NCBI GenBank assembly: GCA_900291925.1
Contig: UWYS01000010.1
Location: 434,001-498,000 of the forward strand
Direction: 5' to 3'
Source of the DNA: Thecaphora thlaspeos
Lineage: Eukaryota; Basidiomycota; Ustilaginomycetes; Urocystidales; Glomosporiaceae
Length of the DNA stretch: 64,000 bases
Shown: piece by piece, positions 1 to 10,114 of the stretch
Numbering within the stretch: the stretch's first letter is position 1
Layout: each line of letters starts with the position of its first letter
Translations under genes and position numbers: made by a program
The notes under the pieces: generated by a model
What the model was told of the DNA's origin: nothing
The model's input: only the letters and a program-made list of their open reading frames with translations
The model's database searches: none

Positions 1-56
1 GCTCGATCTCCACGCCTTCTTTTGGAATGCAATATCGAATGCCACACAGGGGTGTG

Positions 57-1463
57 TTAAGCGCCGACTCCCGTTTCGCTCTGGAGACCCTGTCCTACGG
101 CGTGGAGGGTGGCGTTACCGCTTCCCATAGCGTCGAGGATGAGCCAGTTGACGATAGGTTCCTCCCTACCGCCCAGGGCGTTGAGGATGTCCTGAGACAG
201 TAGACCGCCCAATATAGCGCACGTCGGTGCAAATTCACCTGGAATGGACCAGGACGTCTTGAGCGTTCTATCGAGATGATCCGCGGGGTTCGGATTGAAG
301 ACGTCAGCGAGAAAGTCATCACGATCACATCGAGCCCAAGCAACAATCAGACAAAGGCGCTACTCACTCGAACCAAGCTTTCCTATCCACGCCCATCTTC
401 TCGAACACCAATTCCTCCTGCACGCCCTTATCGTTCAATAACCTCTTGACTATCTCGTCCACCTCGTCCCCTTTCGCTACGTCCCACTTTGCCCAAACGC
501 TAAACAGACCAGGCGTCAATTTCACCCTCCTTAACTTCTTGGCATCCATACCTTTCCACGACACCTCAAGACTCTCCCGTAGCGTGACGAACGTGGTTCG
601 GTTCTTGATCTTTTTCTTCTCCGGTTGCGAGGAGGATGAGGAGGCCGGTAGGACGCGTTCGGTGATGAAATCATGTGACGCTCCCAGGTCCGAGAAGATG
701 AATCCACCGAAGCCGAAGGATGCTGAGGCGTAGAACTTCGTAGAGACGAGGCGCGCGGCGTTGTTGAGCGAGATCTGTGGGGACGAAGTGGAGCAGGAGA
801 GAGTTAGGTTGGGGACGATGTGGCTGTATCTCGATGGACAGGGCGCGGCGCGGCGCAACGAGGACTCACCAGCTCGGCCTTGCCGCCTTTACACGCAACG
901 ACGACGTCAACGCTCATCTGCTTGATCTTCTGCGATACTTCTGCCTCCGTTCCCTGGAAGATTGACTCGTCGGTGACTCCTCTGACCTTGACGAGCGAAT
1001 TGAGCGCCTGTACCCTCGAGATCGGTACTTCTGCCACCCTCTATCACACCCTCGACAGTCCATCGCATTCCCTCAAAGCGATCGTCAGAGTCACTCGCGC
1101 TAGTTCATCTTATACTTTCTCCTTCGCATTCGTACTCACCGACGATCCAACGTCCTCTACCCTCCAAAAGAAGCCGGCACCTAGATCCTCGTCCGAGACA
1201 GTCGCGCCATCGAGTATCGAGAGCGTTCCTACACCGCTCAGGACAGTGTTCTTGATCACCTCTGTAGCGACGCCGGTGAAGCCCCAGACGAGAACGTGCG
1301 AAGTTCGCATACGTGTCTGAGCCTCGAGACCCCAAAGACGGATCTGACGGTCATACAGCGCCGCTTCGTCTTCGGTTACTGCGTTAGCGTTGGCGGCCCT
1401 CGTCGTGGTGTCGGTGGGGGGAGGGAGGGAGGCCGAAGCCGAGATAGAGTCGGAAGCGGACAT
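57..1463 (-). CDS. AOS1: SUMO-activating enzyme E1 subunit 1 (Aos1/SAE1), 4 exons
   Basis: Predicted adenylation-half subunit of the heterodimeric SUMO E1 (Aos1-Uba2), acting in the nucleus at the first step of sumoylation. Exons inferred on the minus strand: 1463-1140, 1040-870, 774-368 and 267-57. Phases agree and give 370 aa, close to the family's roughly 345 aa. The N-terminal half has the ThiF/Moco-type signature ALYDRQIRLWGLEAQ and a Rossmann-like stretch (VLVWGFTGVATEV, ILDGATVSDEDLG). Exon 3 carries the family segment FGFGGFIFSDLG, and exon 4 the conserved CAILGGLLSQDILNALGG followed by WLILDAMGSGNA, matching the SAE1 tail. The start was chosen at the ATG before SASDSISAS because the sequence upstream in frame is non-conserved. 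The intron 3 acceptor (near 268) is the least certain. It lies 339 nt from the stop of the upstream UGA1 on the same strand. Confidence 0.9.
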
Positions 1464-1801
1464 CACGATGGGTTCGAGAGAGAAGAGTTGCGGTGGTGAC
1501 GCTGGGATCAAGATGGTGGAAGAAGGAAAAGAAAGGACGAAAGAGGGACGGCTAGAAAGGGCCGCCCGCTTGCCCGCCAGCTCCCGCCTTGCGTGCGCCC
1601 TTTTGTCGCCCGCCTCCACTTATGCAGCAGCCTCTTGTCCGAGCGCGTCGCTGGGGCCCACCAGCCCTTTCCGCTCGTGCGCGCTCGTGTTCTCAGACAG
1701 CTCATCTGCATCGCTTCGCACACAGCACTCAGCAAGCAGCTCATAGAGTGTCTGGCGTACATTTCGATAGATACGTCTCTCTGACGTCGCATCTTCATGG
1801 T
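1464..1801. promoter_or_regulatory. Intergenic region: AOS1 promoter and UGA1 3' end
   Basis: This 338-nt gap between two minus-strand genes must hold the UGA1 3' UTR and the AOS1 promoter and leader. The strand that is sense for AOS1 is pyrimidine-rich near the start codon. I saw no convincing TATA box or additional gene. Confidence 0.4.
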
Positions 1802-3391
1802 CTACAGCTTCCTCAGCACCCTCTCGATCCTCTCCAAGAAGAGATCGGCATGGCCCCACTCAAAGACGAGCATCGGCCTGAGCCGGATGGCCCTCTCTCC
1901 ACATCCGCCCAGGTGGACACCCTCTTTCCGCATCTCCATGACCAGCCTGTCCCTCATCTCGGATGTCGTGCAGTCAAACGCGATAAAGGTGCCGGCCCCT
2001 TCGCCGCGTAGATTCTCCACCTTGCCCTGTCCCGCCGACGTGTTGAAGAGCGGCGTGAGCGATCGAAAGATGTAGGATCCCACCTCGGCCGTCTTCTCCA
2101 CGAGACCGTGCGAACGGATTGTCTGAATAATCTGTCGCGCCTGGAGCGTCGCACCGGGATGGCCCATCCAGGTGTTGTAGTTGCGGTATGCCATCGAGGG
2201 CCGCGTGTCGAGGTTGTGGTAGAAGCCGGCCGCCTGCATCTTCTTGGAAAACGTGACGAAATCCGCCGGCGTCTCGAGCTGCCACTTGTCGTGCGCCCAG
2301 AAGCTGCCCGTGGCACCCACGCCCGTCTGGACCTCGTCTACGATCAGGTAGACGCCGTGACGCTTGGTCACCTCGCGCAGACCGCGGAAGAAGGCGGGAC
2401 TGGCGTGATTGTCTCCGCCCTCGCTCTGGATGGGCTCGACAATTAGCGCCGCGACTGCGCCGTAGCATGAGTCCGCCTTGCGCGAGTTGACGATGGCCTC
2501 TTCGACCATGGCGAGCGAGGCCTTTTCCGCCTCGGCGTTCTCCCGGGCGTGCTCTGAGAGCGGGTAGCGGACGGCGGGCCAAGGCACCATGGGCCAGTTG
2601 AACGAGGGGATGTCGATCTTGTGGATCGCCTTTGAGCGCGTCGCCGAGAGCGAGCCGAACAGACGGCCATGGAAGGCCTGGCTAAAGCTGAGGATGCTCA
2701 GGTCCGGGCTGCCGGGCCACTGATTCTTCATACACGTGGCAAGCTCCTCGGGCGTGAAGTGGGGTTGCTCGCCTCTCTCCCTGGCGCGATAGGACATGAA
2801 TGCGGCCTTGAAGGCGTTTTCGTTTGCGCAGCTTCCGCACATGGCAGTAAAGACTTGCTCGAGGCCCTTTGGCTTGACGGTGCCGAGACCGGTATCGACC
2901 CACTCTGTCCAGGTAGTGGGAGGGAAGGAGCCAAGGGCGGGACGGTTCGTGATGGCGGTGACGAAGTCGTCGGTGCGGGCGAGAGCAATGAGGTCTGGAT
3001 TGTTGTAGCCGATGGCGATCGAGGCGATCTGGGCAAACATGTCGAGGAGGACGTTGCCGTCGGCGTCGACGATCCAGTTGCCGATGGACTTTTGGTAGTC
3101 TGTGACGAATCCATGGGCGCGGTTGTCCTGGAACATGCCGATGCGCTCGCTCATCTGCTTGCTGTGCGGGCCGGGGATGGCGGTGGTGAGGACAGAGGGG
3201 AGGCTAGGCTCCGACGGGAAGATCGAAGAGAGGCTGGCGCTGGTGCTCGAGGACAACGAAGAAGACGAGGCCGGGGCCGCGGTGGCCAGGCTCCTTGTCG
3301 CTGTGGCATCACGAGCGACGCGCTTGCTTGCGCTGCGGGCGGCGGCCAAGGCGGCGGCGGTGGACGAGGAGATAGGGAGCCTGCTTGCCAT
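1802..3391 (-). CDS. UGA1: 4-aminobutyrate aminotransferase, mitochondrial-type
   Basis: Intronless, 529 aa. It is a class III PLP aminotransferase converting GABA and 2-oxoglutarate to succinate semialdehyde and glutamate (GABA shunt). The first 55 or so residues are rich in Ala, Ser and Arg with almost no acidic residues, a likely mitochondrial presequence; yeast Uga1 (about 471 aa) lacks such a long extension. Family signatures: GNVLLDMFAQIASIAIGYN, CGSCANENAFKAAFM, the PLP-site aspartate region LIVDEVQTGVGATGSFWAHD, and the Schiff-base lysine region FVTFSKKMQAAGFYHN (about residue 380). The C-terminal part (GEGAGTFIAFDCTT, GGCGERAIRLRPMLVF) is typical of GABA-T rather than ornithine aminotransferase. 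The ATG at 3391 is the first in frame. Confidence 0.95.
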   Translation of the reverse strand: MASRLPISSSTAAALAAARSASKRVARDATATRSLATAAPASSSSLSSSTSASLSSIFPSEPSLPSVLTTAIPGPHSKQMSERIGMFQDNRAHGFVTDYQKSIGNWIVDADGNVLLDMFAQIASIAIGYNNPDLIALARTDDFVTAITNRPALGSFPPTTWTEWVDTGLGTVKPKGLEQVFTAMCGSCANENAFKAAFMSYRARERGEQPHFTPEELATCMKNQWPGSPDLSILSFSQAFHGRLFGSLSATRSKAIHKIDIPSFNWPMVPWPAVRYPLSEHARENAEAEKASLAMVEEAIVNSRKADSCYGAVAALIVEPIQSEGGDNHASPAFFRGLREVTKRHGVYLIVDEVQTGVGATGSFWAHDKWQLETPADFVTFSKKMQAAGFYHNLDTRPSMAYRNYNTWMGHPGATLQARQIIQTIRSHGLVEKTAEVGSYIFRSLTPLFNTSAGQGKVENLRGEGAGTFIAFDCTTSEMRDRLVMEMRKEGVHLGGCGERAIRLRPMLVFEWGHADLFLERIERVLRKL

Positions 3392-3914
3392 GTTGGTAAC
3401 TGGGGCGGCCTCGATGGACGGAGGGAACGCTTGTGTTCTTAGTCGGGACGGCTGGTCGCAAGAGGGATGATGATGTGAGGAATCGTGAGGCGGGCCATGC
3501 TGGTTGCTGGTGGTTATGGTGTTTTATAGGAGGCTCAGCGCGAGGGGTGGGGTGGGGTGGGCTTGGAGGCGGGCGCACATCAAAATCGCTCGTCTGTCGT
3601 TGGCTCGCTGGTGGGCGGCGGGCGGCGGGCGGCAGAGTGGTAAGAGGGTCCACCGCTCGGCTGTGAGTTCTTCTGACAGGCACGGCCACCGGGGGCTGCG
3701 CGCACGCTCCAGCTCATCTGGCATCCATAGCGCCCAGAGCACCGGCGAACCCACGCTCAGCGGAGGCGTCTAGAGCGGCCCAAGCTGCACACCACGCCCG
3801 GTCCTCCGCTCATGGCCCTCGCGCGAGTCATCCCGGCCGCTCCCAACCCACCTCTTCCACCACCACCGCCGCATACACCTCGCACATCCCTCGCCCACCA
3901 CAAGCGCATTCACC
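3392..3914. promoter_or_regulatory. Divergent promoter region, UGA1 / METTL7-like gene
   Basis: A 523-nt divergent spacer. It includes a G-rich stretch around 3537-3640 (C-rich on the UGA1 sense strand) and a CCACC/CCGCC-rich leader just before 3915 on the plus strand. No further gene is supported. A first exon of the METTL7-like gene could lie here (see that entry). Confidence 0.35.
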
Positions 3915-4857
3915 ATGTCGGACTCGCTCCACTAGACATGCCACCACCGGCGCGCCCGCCACGCTTCCCTCTTCGAGAAGCTGCAGTCTCCCCTCCTTCC
4001 CATCATCGACCTCACCGTCGTCACGCTCGCCGGTCTACCGGGCGCCATCTACAGTCAAATCGTCCACCCCAACCCACTCAACTGGCTCAACCCCTACAAA
4101 TGGCACCAGCTCATCCTCGGCAACGGCTTTGGCTACATCCTCGTCCAGTCCGACAAGCTCTGGGCTCCCGTCAAGAAGCCCCTCCTCGCCTCAGCCCACG
4201 GCAAAGTCCTCGAGGTCGGTGCAGGAAGCGGAGCTACCGTAGCATACTACGACACCGAAAGGGTCGACGAGCTCGTCTGCCTCGAACCCTTCGCACCGAT
4301 GCGCATACAGCTTGAAATGGCGCTCGAAAAGGCTGGTCCATCGAACAAGGCGACCATCCTCCCCATCGGTCTCGTCGAGTCTCGAGCCAAACTCGCTGCA
4401 CCGGGCGTGGAGAGGGAGGCGTTCGACACCATCGTGCTCGTACAGGTCCTCTGCTCCATCCCCAATCCTAAGTCGCACCTCGACTACCTCCAGTCCCTCC
4501 TCAAGCCTGGCGGACAGATTCTCCTGTTCGAGCACGTCGCGAGCAAACACCAGCCAGCCCGCTTCTTTCAGGCCGTGTGGACAATGGCGTGGAGGAGGCT
4601 GTTCGGCGGCTGCGAGTTGACGAGGGACAGCGCCGATTGGCTGGCCCAGATCGCGGCGGGTGGAAGGAACTGGAGCTCCTAAGGCCCAAGGATGAGGTGC
4701 GTTTATGCTGGTCCCCCGTCAGGCCTCTGCTGCGAAAAATGGCAGGAGCCTCTGTCACTGACCCCGTCACTGCTGCCTCTTCATTAACCACCCTGCCGCA
4801 CGACAGCACACGGCCGGCATGTTTCCCCACGCGGTCGGCAGGTTCGTCAAGGCTTGA
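3915..4857 (+). CDS. METTL7-like membrane-anchored methyltransferase, frame disrupted
   Basis: Class I SAM-dependent methyltransferase of the METTL7 (thiol/alkyl methyltransferase) type. The frame from about 3950 to 4660 encodes an N-terminal hydrophobic anchor (LPIIDLTVVTLAGLPGAIY), SAM motif I VLEVGAGSGATVAYYD, the acidic residue at LVCLEPF, FDTIVLVQVLCSIPNP, LLKPGGQILLFEHVAS, and the signature LFGGCELTRDSADWL. The family tail continues in another frame (GGWKELELLRPKDE, 4658-4696), then after a 110-nt intron (4697-4806) ends HTAGMFPHAVGRFVKA at the stop 4855-4857. Joining needs a -1 shift at the G run 4658-4660. At the 5' end the well-placed ATG (caccATG, 3915) meets an in-frame TAG at 3933. 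The true start may be spliced from upstream, or the gene may be decayed, or the assembly may have indels. Function call is firm; gene integrity is not. Confidence 0.7.
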
Positions 4858-5204
4858 TTCGGCTCCAGCCGACCCCCCAGCGAGGCCGCGTGTTTCCTCG
4901 CGCGAAACGCGCGATGCACCGCCACTCCTCGCAGTCACCTCTCGAGGGCGACGGACTGCCAATGACCAGAACACGAGCAAGAGCAACGCAATAGATTCTG
5001 TTTCCGCGACGAGCCAAACGGGAGGGGAAGCAATAGAGGGATGCATGGATACAATCAGCATATACCGAAGAAAGAAAGTACTAACGCAAGGAAGAGCGAA
5101 CAGCGAAATCACTGAGCCAGGAGCCTACTACTTTATTACAAAATATGAAAGAAAAACTTGCCAATTCATCGTATCGTCTTATCGAGCCCAAAGTCTGCTG
5201 CTCG
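4858..5204. other. Convergent intergenic region
   Basis: A 347-nt space between converging 3' ends. The right half (about 5040-5180) is AT-richer than its surroundings, as expected for 3' UTR and polyadenylation signals. No gene seen. Confidence 0.4.
5132..5137 (-). terminator. Candidate poly(A) signal AATAAA for the Zn2Cys6 gene
   Basis: On the minus strand the sequence reads AATAAA about 70 nt past the stop codon of the Zn2Cys6 regulator, within an AT-rich patch. Fungal poly(A) signals are degenerate, so this is suggestive only. Confidence 0.35.
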
Positions 5205-8200
5205 TTACTGCCGGTTGTTGAGCATCTGACTAAAGTTCTCCAGCGCGTACCACATCCCGGCGATGCTGTTGTTCTGCTCTTGGATGTCGAGCTGCGCTTC
5301 GTCGCCCCCCTGGCCCTGCTCGCCCTGTTGCTGCGCCTGCTGCGGCAGGCCGCCTTCGTTGGCGTTCGCCATGTCTTCCATCGACGCAGCGGCCGCGACA
5401 GCCGCAACGGCGTCCAGCGCAGAAGTGGTGGTAGCGTCGGCGCTCTGTCCCTCGCCTCCAGCCTCGCCGCCATTGCCGTCGGACCTCTGTCTCGTCGACG
5501 ATTGAGCTCCGCCTCCAGCTACACCGGCCGTCGTCGATCGGGCGGCGCTCTGCTGCGTCTGCTCGTAGATCTTCGAGAGCAGGTTGGCGCCAAGCACCCG
5601 CTCGTCTGCGCTGTTGCCGGCGGCGTTGGCAGCTCCCTGCGTCTGCTGGCTACGGTCGGGCACCTGGTGATTGTAGTGCTGTGAGAAGGACATGGGCCGG
5701 TCGGGAAGGTGGGAGAGCTCGGCGATCCGGGCTGCTTCGTCGCCCCGACCGCCGCCGCCGCTGGAGAAGAGCTCGTACAGACTTTGATACTGCTCTGCGG
5801 CAGCTTCGTCAGGCACGGAGACAGATCCCTCGTGAACGTTGGATGCAGCTTCGGCGGCCGACTGAGAGGTCGATGCGTCCTGTTGCTCTTGGCCGTCGTG
5901 CTGCTTGCGTTGCTGCTCCTGCTGCTGCTCGTGTGAGTCTGTCTGTTGCTGGTCGTGGTGCCGTGTCTGCTCCTGCGACGGCAGCTGCGACTGTGACGAG
6001 CCAGCGCCGGGGAGAGCGAAGTCCATCGGCAGGCCCGAGGCCGAACCCGTCATCGACCAGTAGTCGGCTTGCGGTCCGAGGTTCGACATGTCGGGAGGCA
6101 GGCCGACGAAAGGCAGCAGGTAGGCCGGGAAGCCGTCCGTGAAAGCCTCGGCCTCGGCAACGGCCGTCGATTTATTGGTCGGCTCGGCAGTTGCAGGAGC
6201 AGTGGCTGCAGCATTGGCGCTGCCCTCGGCCGTAGCCATCGCCGGAGCAGAGGCAGAGGGTTCGTTGGCGCTCGACTCGTTCCGGAGGGAGGGATCCACG
6301 GCGCCGGCCACGCCCTCAGCGCTATGTGCAGCCGCAGCCGCGGTCTCCTGCTCCTGCGCAGCATCGGTCGCCGCAGCGGCGAGGCGGGCCAGGCCACCCC
6401 CGCTGCCCTGGAGCATCTGCCTGAGGGTCGTGCAGTAGCGTCCCGCCTGTTCCGCGATGTTGCCGAGGCGCACCATTTGGGCGAGCTCCTGCAGGTTGAC
6501 CAGCGCCGCCCGCAGGGCCAGACGGTGCTTCTGACTGGACGGGTCGAGCTTGCAGTGGATGGCGAGCACGAGGCCGGCGTTGAAGCTAAAGTAGGCGCAG
6601 TTGTTGAACATCGAAAAGGGCGGGTCGACGGCGAGGACGTCGCTGACGGTGGCGATGATCGCCTCAGCCGAATTCAGGCAAACCTCCAGGCTCTTCTGGA
6701 CCGACTCCGTCGGCTTCCAGGCGCCCTGCTCGTCGATGTAGGGGCGATGGATGGTGATCATGCTCTGGTGATACATGAACTCGAGGTTGTAGACCTGCAA
6801 ATACGACTCAAACTCGTGGTAGCCTTGCGGGTCGTAGTTGCCCTTCACCGGCTGGACGGCACGGGTTTTGGCGAGACACTCGTCCGAGGGGCGCACGGCG
6901 TCGCCCTGCTCACGCTTGGCAAAGTGGTCCTTAAAGTACTGCGGGAGCTGCTCCTTCCAGGCGGTATAGTCAACGATCAGGTTGGGGTCGGGCGGCGACG
7001 AGATGCCGAAGCGGAAGAGCTGCTGGCTCTGGCGAAGGAAGATGTGGTAGATCCGGAAGCGCGCCCAGTGGTAGTCGAAGTTGTCGCGCGTCGGCGTGCG
7101 CGGGATCAGCGCCTTGTGGCCGGGCGGCAGGATGACCCTGCTCGGATCGGGGTCGGCCAGGCCGGCACGCTCGTAGAGCGCATAGAGCGCGTCGTAATCG
7201 TCCGGGTAGCCGGTGTCGAAGCCTTCGTGCGACAGGCACGGCGGCTGACCGAGGCGGTGGGCATGGGCGACCTCGAAGAAGACAATGTTCCACCACAGAT
7301 TGCGGCGCGCCTGCGCCTCCTCGATCCGCATCCCGGACCAGTGCTTGGGGTCGCGGTGCAGGCCGGCCGCATATGCCAGCCGCGTGGTGACCGCGAAGCA
7401 AGTACCCGCGAACTGAAGGTTCAGCTCGTTCATATGCCATATGCCACGGAGGAGCGAAGCCTTGATGAGGTCGATGGGCGCCTGGAAGGCGCTGCTCCAA
7501 GCCGAGGGACAGGCAATCTGGAGGGCGTCGAGGCACCGTCCCGCCGCCTCGAGCAGCATGCGCTCGCTGGAGCAGGCGAAGCCAGGGACCGGGTTCTCGT
7601 TTGACAGCGGGTTGCCGTCTTTGGAGAGCGAGGTGCGGTGGGTCTGGAGTGAGAGCGCGAGCAGCACCAGCAGCAGCGGCACAAGCGGCGGATCGGCCAG
7701 CATCGTCATCGGCTTCGAGTGCCACCAGCGGAGGAAGCTCTGGAAGCGGGCCATGTTGATGTCGGTGATGACGACGTTGACAAAGAGCTCCACCTGTGTC
7801 TTGAACGTGTAGAGCAGGCTCGAGACCTGCTCGGCCGGCGGCAGCTGGATCGCGCTCTCGAACAAGACGTCCGCGATGGCGGCAGCGCGGGCCGCGTTGA
7901 TGCGGGCGTTGAAAGCGCACTCCCGGTCCTTGCCGGCGCCGACCAGCTTGTCGACCATCTGCCTACGCGCCAGCATGAAGTGGGCGTGGCGGCGGTTCTT
8001 GAGCAGCGGCAGGCCAGAGCTGCTGGGGCTGAGACCGGCGATAAGCGTCGTGTCCTCGCCGGGGTGCTTCCGCTTGGCGGGCAGCGGCGAGTCCACAGCG
8101 ATGTGCAGTGCAGCGGCCCGCTCCTCGGACGTCGGTCGTCTGCATCAGAGAGGGAGAGGAGATGAGGGGAGGAGAGGGGAGGAAAGAGAAAGGGAATGGA

Positions 8201-9324
8201 GTTGTCAGAGTCACGAACCGCGGGAAGGGACCGAGCACGTGCTTGTTAGGTCAGGAGACGTACCTCTGCTCTTCGTCAATGAAGTGGCACGGATCGTCGC
8301 CTGGGTTCTCGCGACAATTGCCGCAGACGGGCTTGACACGGTCGCACTTCTGCTTCTTCTCGCGGCACTGGAGGCAGCTGGTAATCTTGCGGAAGCGCGT
8401 GATCTTGGTGGCCGACTTGGAGCGCGGCTTTGGTCTGGCCCTCTCCTTCTTGGGCTTGGGAGTGCCCGGGACGCCCGCGTCGGCTGAGCTCGCAGTGCCG
8501 GGCTCGGCGGTGGCTTCCCTCGAAGAAGTCTCTAGGGCCGGGCTCGCAGAGACATCCGGGTCTTGCCCGTGTTCCTGCTGCGCCTGCGGCTGTGGGTCCG
8601 ATTGCGAAGCCTCCTCCGGCTGCTGCTGCTCGGCTGACTGCTGGTCGTTGGAGGGTTGCGCTTCGGCGTTGTCCATCCTGACGTTGTCTTGGCTAGCGGC
8701 AGTGGCATCGCCGTCAGCAGGAGCGGGAGCCGGAGCGGCAACAGATTCGTGGGCAGGATCAGAGGCCGAGGAGGTCACAGCTACGGCTTCGGGAGCGTTT
8801 AGCTGCTCGACTTGATCGCCGCCAGCCTCGCCGGCGCTAGACGCGTGAGTGGCAGTAGCAACGTTGGTCGCAGGGTCCTGAGCTGCTTCCGCACTGCCAT
8901 CCGGACCGGGCTGTGCGCCTTCAGCCGGTGCCGAGGCTTGCTCGTCGACATCCATGGCGGTCGAAGGCTCCTGCAGCTGGGGCGTCGGCTGGACCCCGTC
9001 TTGGGCGTCGCCGTGGGCCGCGTTGTTGTTGTTGGCGGTAAAAGCACCGTTGGCGGCGGCGGCGGCAATGACTGCGGTCACGTCCTTCAGGCTGGGCTGC
9101 GGAGCGTCCGAGACGCCGGGGTACTGCGACGCGGTGGAAGCTGCCGCGGTAGCCGCCGCCAGCTGTTCGAGGGCGGCATGGCCCGAGACTGTATGCGAGT
9201 CGTCGACGGCCATCCTCTCTCCCAGCTGCGAGCCGTCGTGCTCGTGCTGGGGCTGCTCGTGGTGTTGCTGCTGCATGTCGCCCTGCTGCTGCGGCTCCTG
9301 CTGCTCCTGTCCCTGGTCGGCCAT
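5205..9324 (-). CDS. Zn2Cys6 fungal transcription factor, Gln-rich, 2 exons
   Basis: Predicted 1331-aa nuclear regulator. Exons: 9324-8264 and 8139-5205; the 124-nt intron falls just after the zinc cluster, with matching phase. Residues 1-310 are a low-complexity Gln/Ala/Glu-rich region. A basic stretch (KPKKERARPKPRSKSATK) precedes the binuclear zinc cluster CLQCREKKQKCDRVKPVC and then GNCRENPGDDPC, about residues 315-345, with the six expected cysteines. The middle (about 430-830) fits the fungal_trans regulatory domain: RFQSFLRWWHSKPM, RLAYAAGLHRDPKHW, EAQARRNLWWNIVFFEVA, YHQSMITIHRPYID. The C-terminal 400 residues are Gln/Ser/Ala-rich and resemble an activation domain. The start is the first ATG (MADQGQEQQ). 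Target genes cannot be deduced; LCB1 is merely divergent. Confidence 0.9.
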
Positions 9325-10114
9325 CGGTGGCAAAGACGCGATAGAGGTCTTGCGCGTCACGGTATTTCAAATGTCGTCGGCGTCGTCACCGGCGAGAGAG
9401 ATTTCAGAGGGTGTCGCCAGTCGAAGGTAGCGCGTCGCGGTCGTGGCGCGTTATATATGGCCGCTTCTCTCGGTCGACACAGAGGTCGATAGTCGGGCGA
9501 GACCCGTTGGAAGCCCACCGCGTCGGTCGGACAATGGCGAGTCACTTTGGTTGGATCAGGTCGAGTACGTTGCAGAAAGCGATCACTGCAGCCAGCAAGG
9601 GTTGAAGGCGTTGAGTTGGAGAGTAATTGATGGAATGGATGGGCGGCGGCGCAACGTTGGTGGATACGTTGGAATGGTAGGAGGGATGGCGAGGTGGTGC
9701 TGTCGGGCGGGAGGGGAAACGCTTTCCATGCATTCATCCATCCATCTACCCATCCATCCGCGCGTCCGCCCTGCTGCGCCAAGGCCAAGGGGCAGCCCGG
9801 CCCGCTTGGCTCAGCAGCGGTCAGCGGGGCCTCTTGCCTGTGGCGTTTTTTTTCGGTGCCGACGAGCTGGAGTGGTCGCGTTCAGGGTCGGTTAAAATCG
9901 GCAGAATCGGGGCAACAGCGCACGGCTGGTCTGGCAGACGATCGGGACCGGGTGCTGGCTCGCGCGAAGCAGGGAAGCTCGGAACAGATCCGCCGGGATA
10001 GCGAGCTTGTGGGTTGCGTCTGTGTTGCACTCGCCCGTCTTGCCTCCCTCGGTCCCAACCACCTCCGTCTTCCCCACCCCCATCCCCTCCCCCAACCCCT
10101 CGATGCACACGACC
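9325..10114. promoter_or_regulatory. Divergent promoter region, Zn2Cys6 factor / LCB1
   Basis: A 790-nt divergent spacer. It contains a TATA-like element facing the Zn2Cys6 gene (9451-9458), a CATCCATCCATC-type short repeat near 9730-9760, and a C-rich pyrimidine leader immediately before LCB1 (10050-10100). No additional gene is supported. Confidence 0.4.
9451..9458 (-). promoter_or_regulatory. TATA-like element upstream of the Zn2Cys6 gene
   Basis: The minus strand reads CATATATAACGC here, about 130 nt upstream of the chosen ATG at 9324, in an otherwise GC-rich spacer. Position and sequence suit a core promoter TATA box. Confidence 0.4.

Noticed and set aside
3815..3935. First exon ATGGCCCTCGCGCGA spliced to 3936 for the METTL7-like gene
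   Set aside because: It is in phase but needs a poor donor (GTCATC); kept only as one possibility, not annotated.
6069..7604. Long open frame (511 codons) on the plus strand, antisense to the Zn2Cys6 factor
   Set aside because: It mirrors the codon bias of the real minus-strand gene, is Arg/Val/Ala-rich and has no recognisable motif; a GC-driven shadow.
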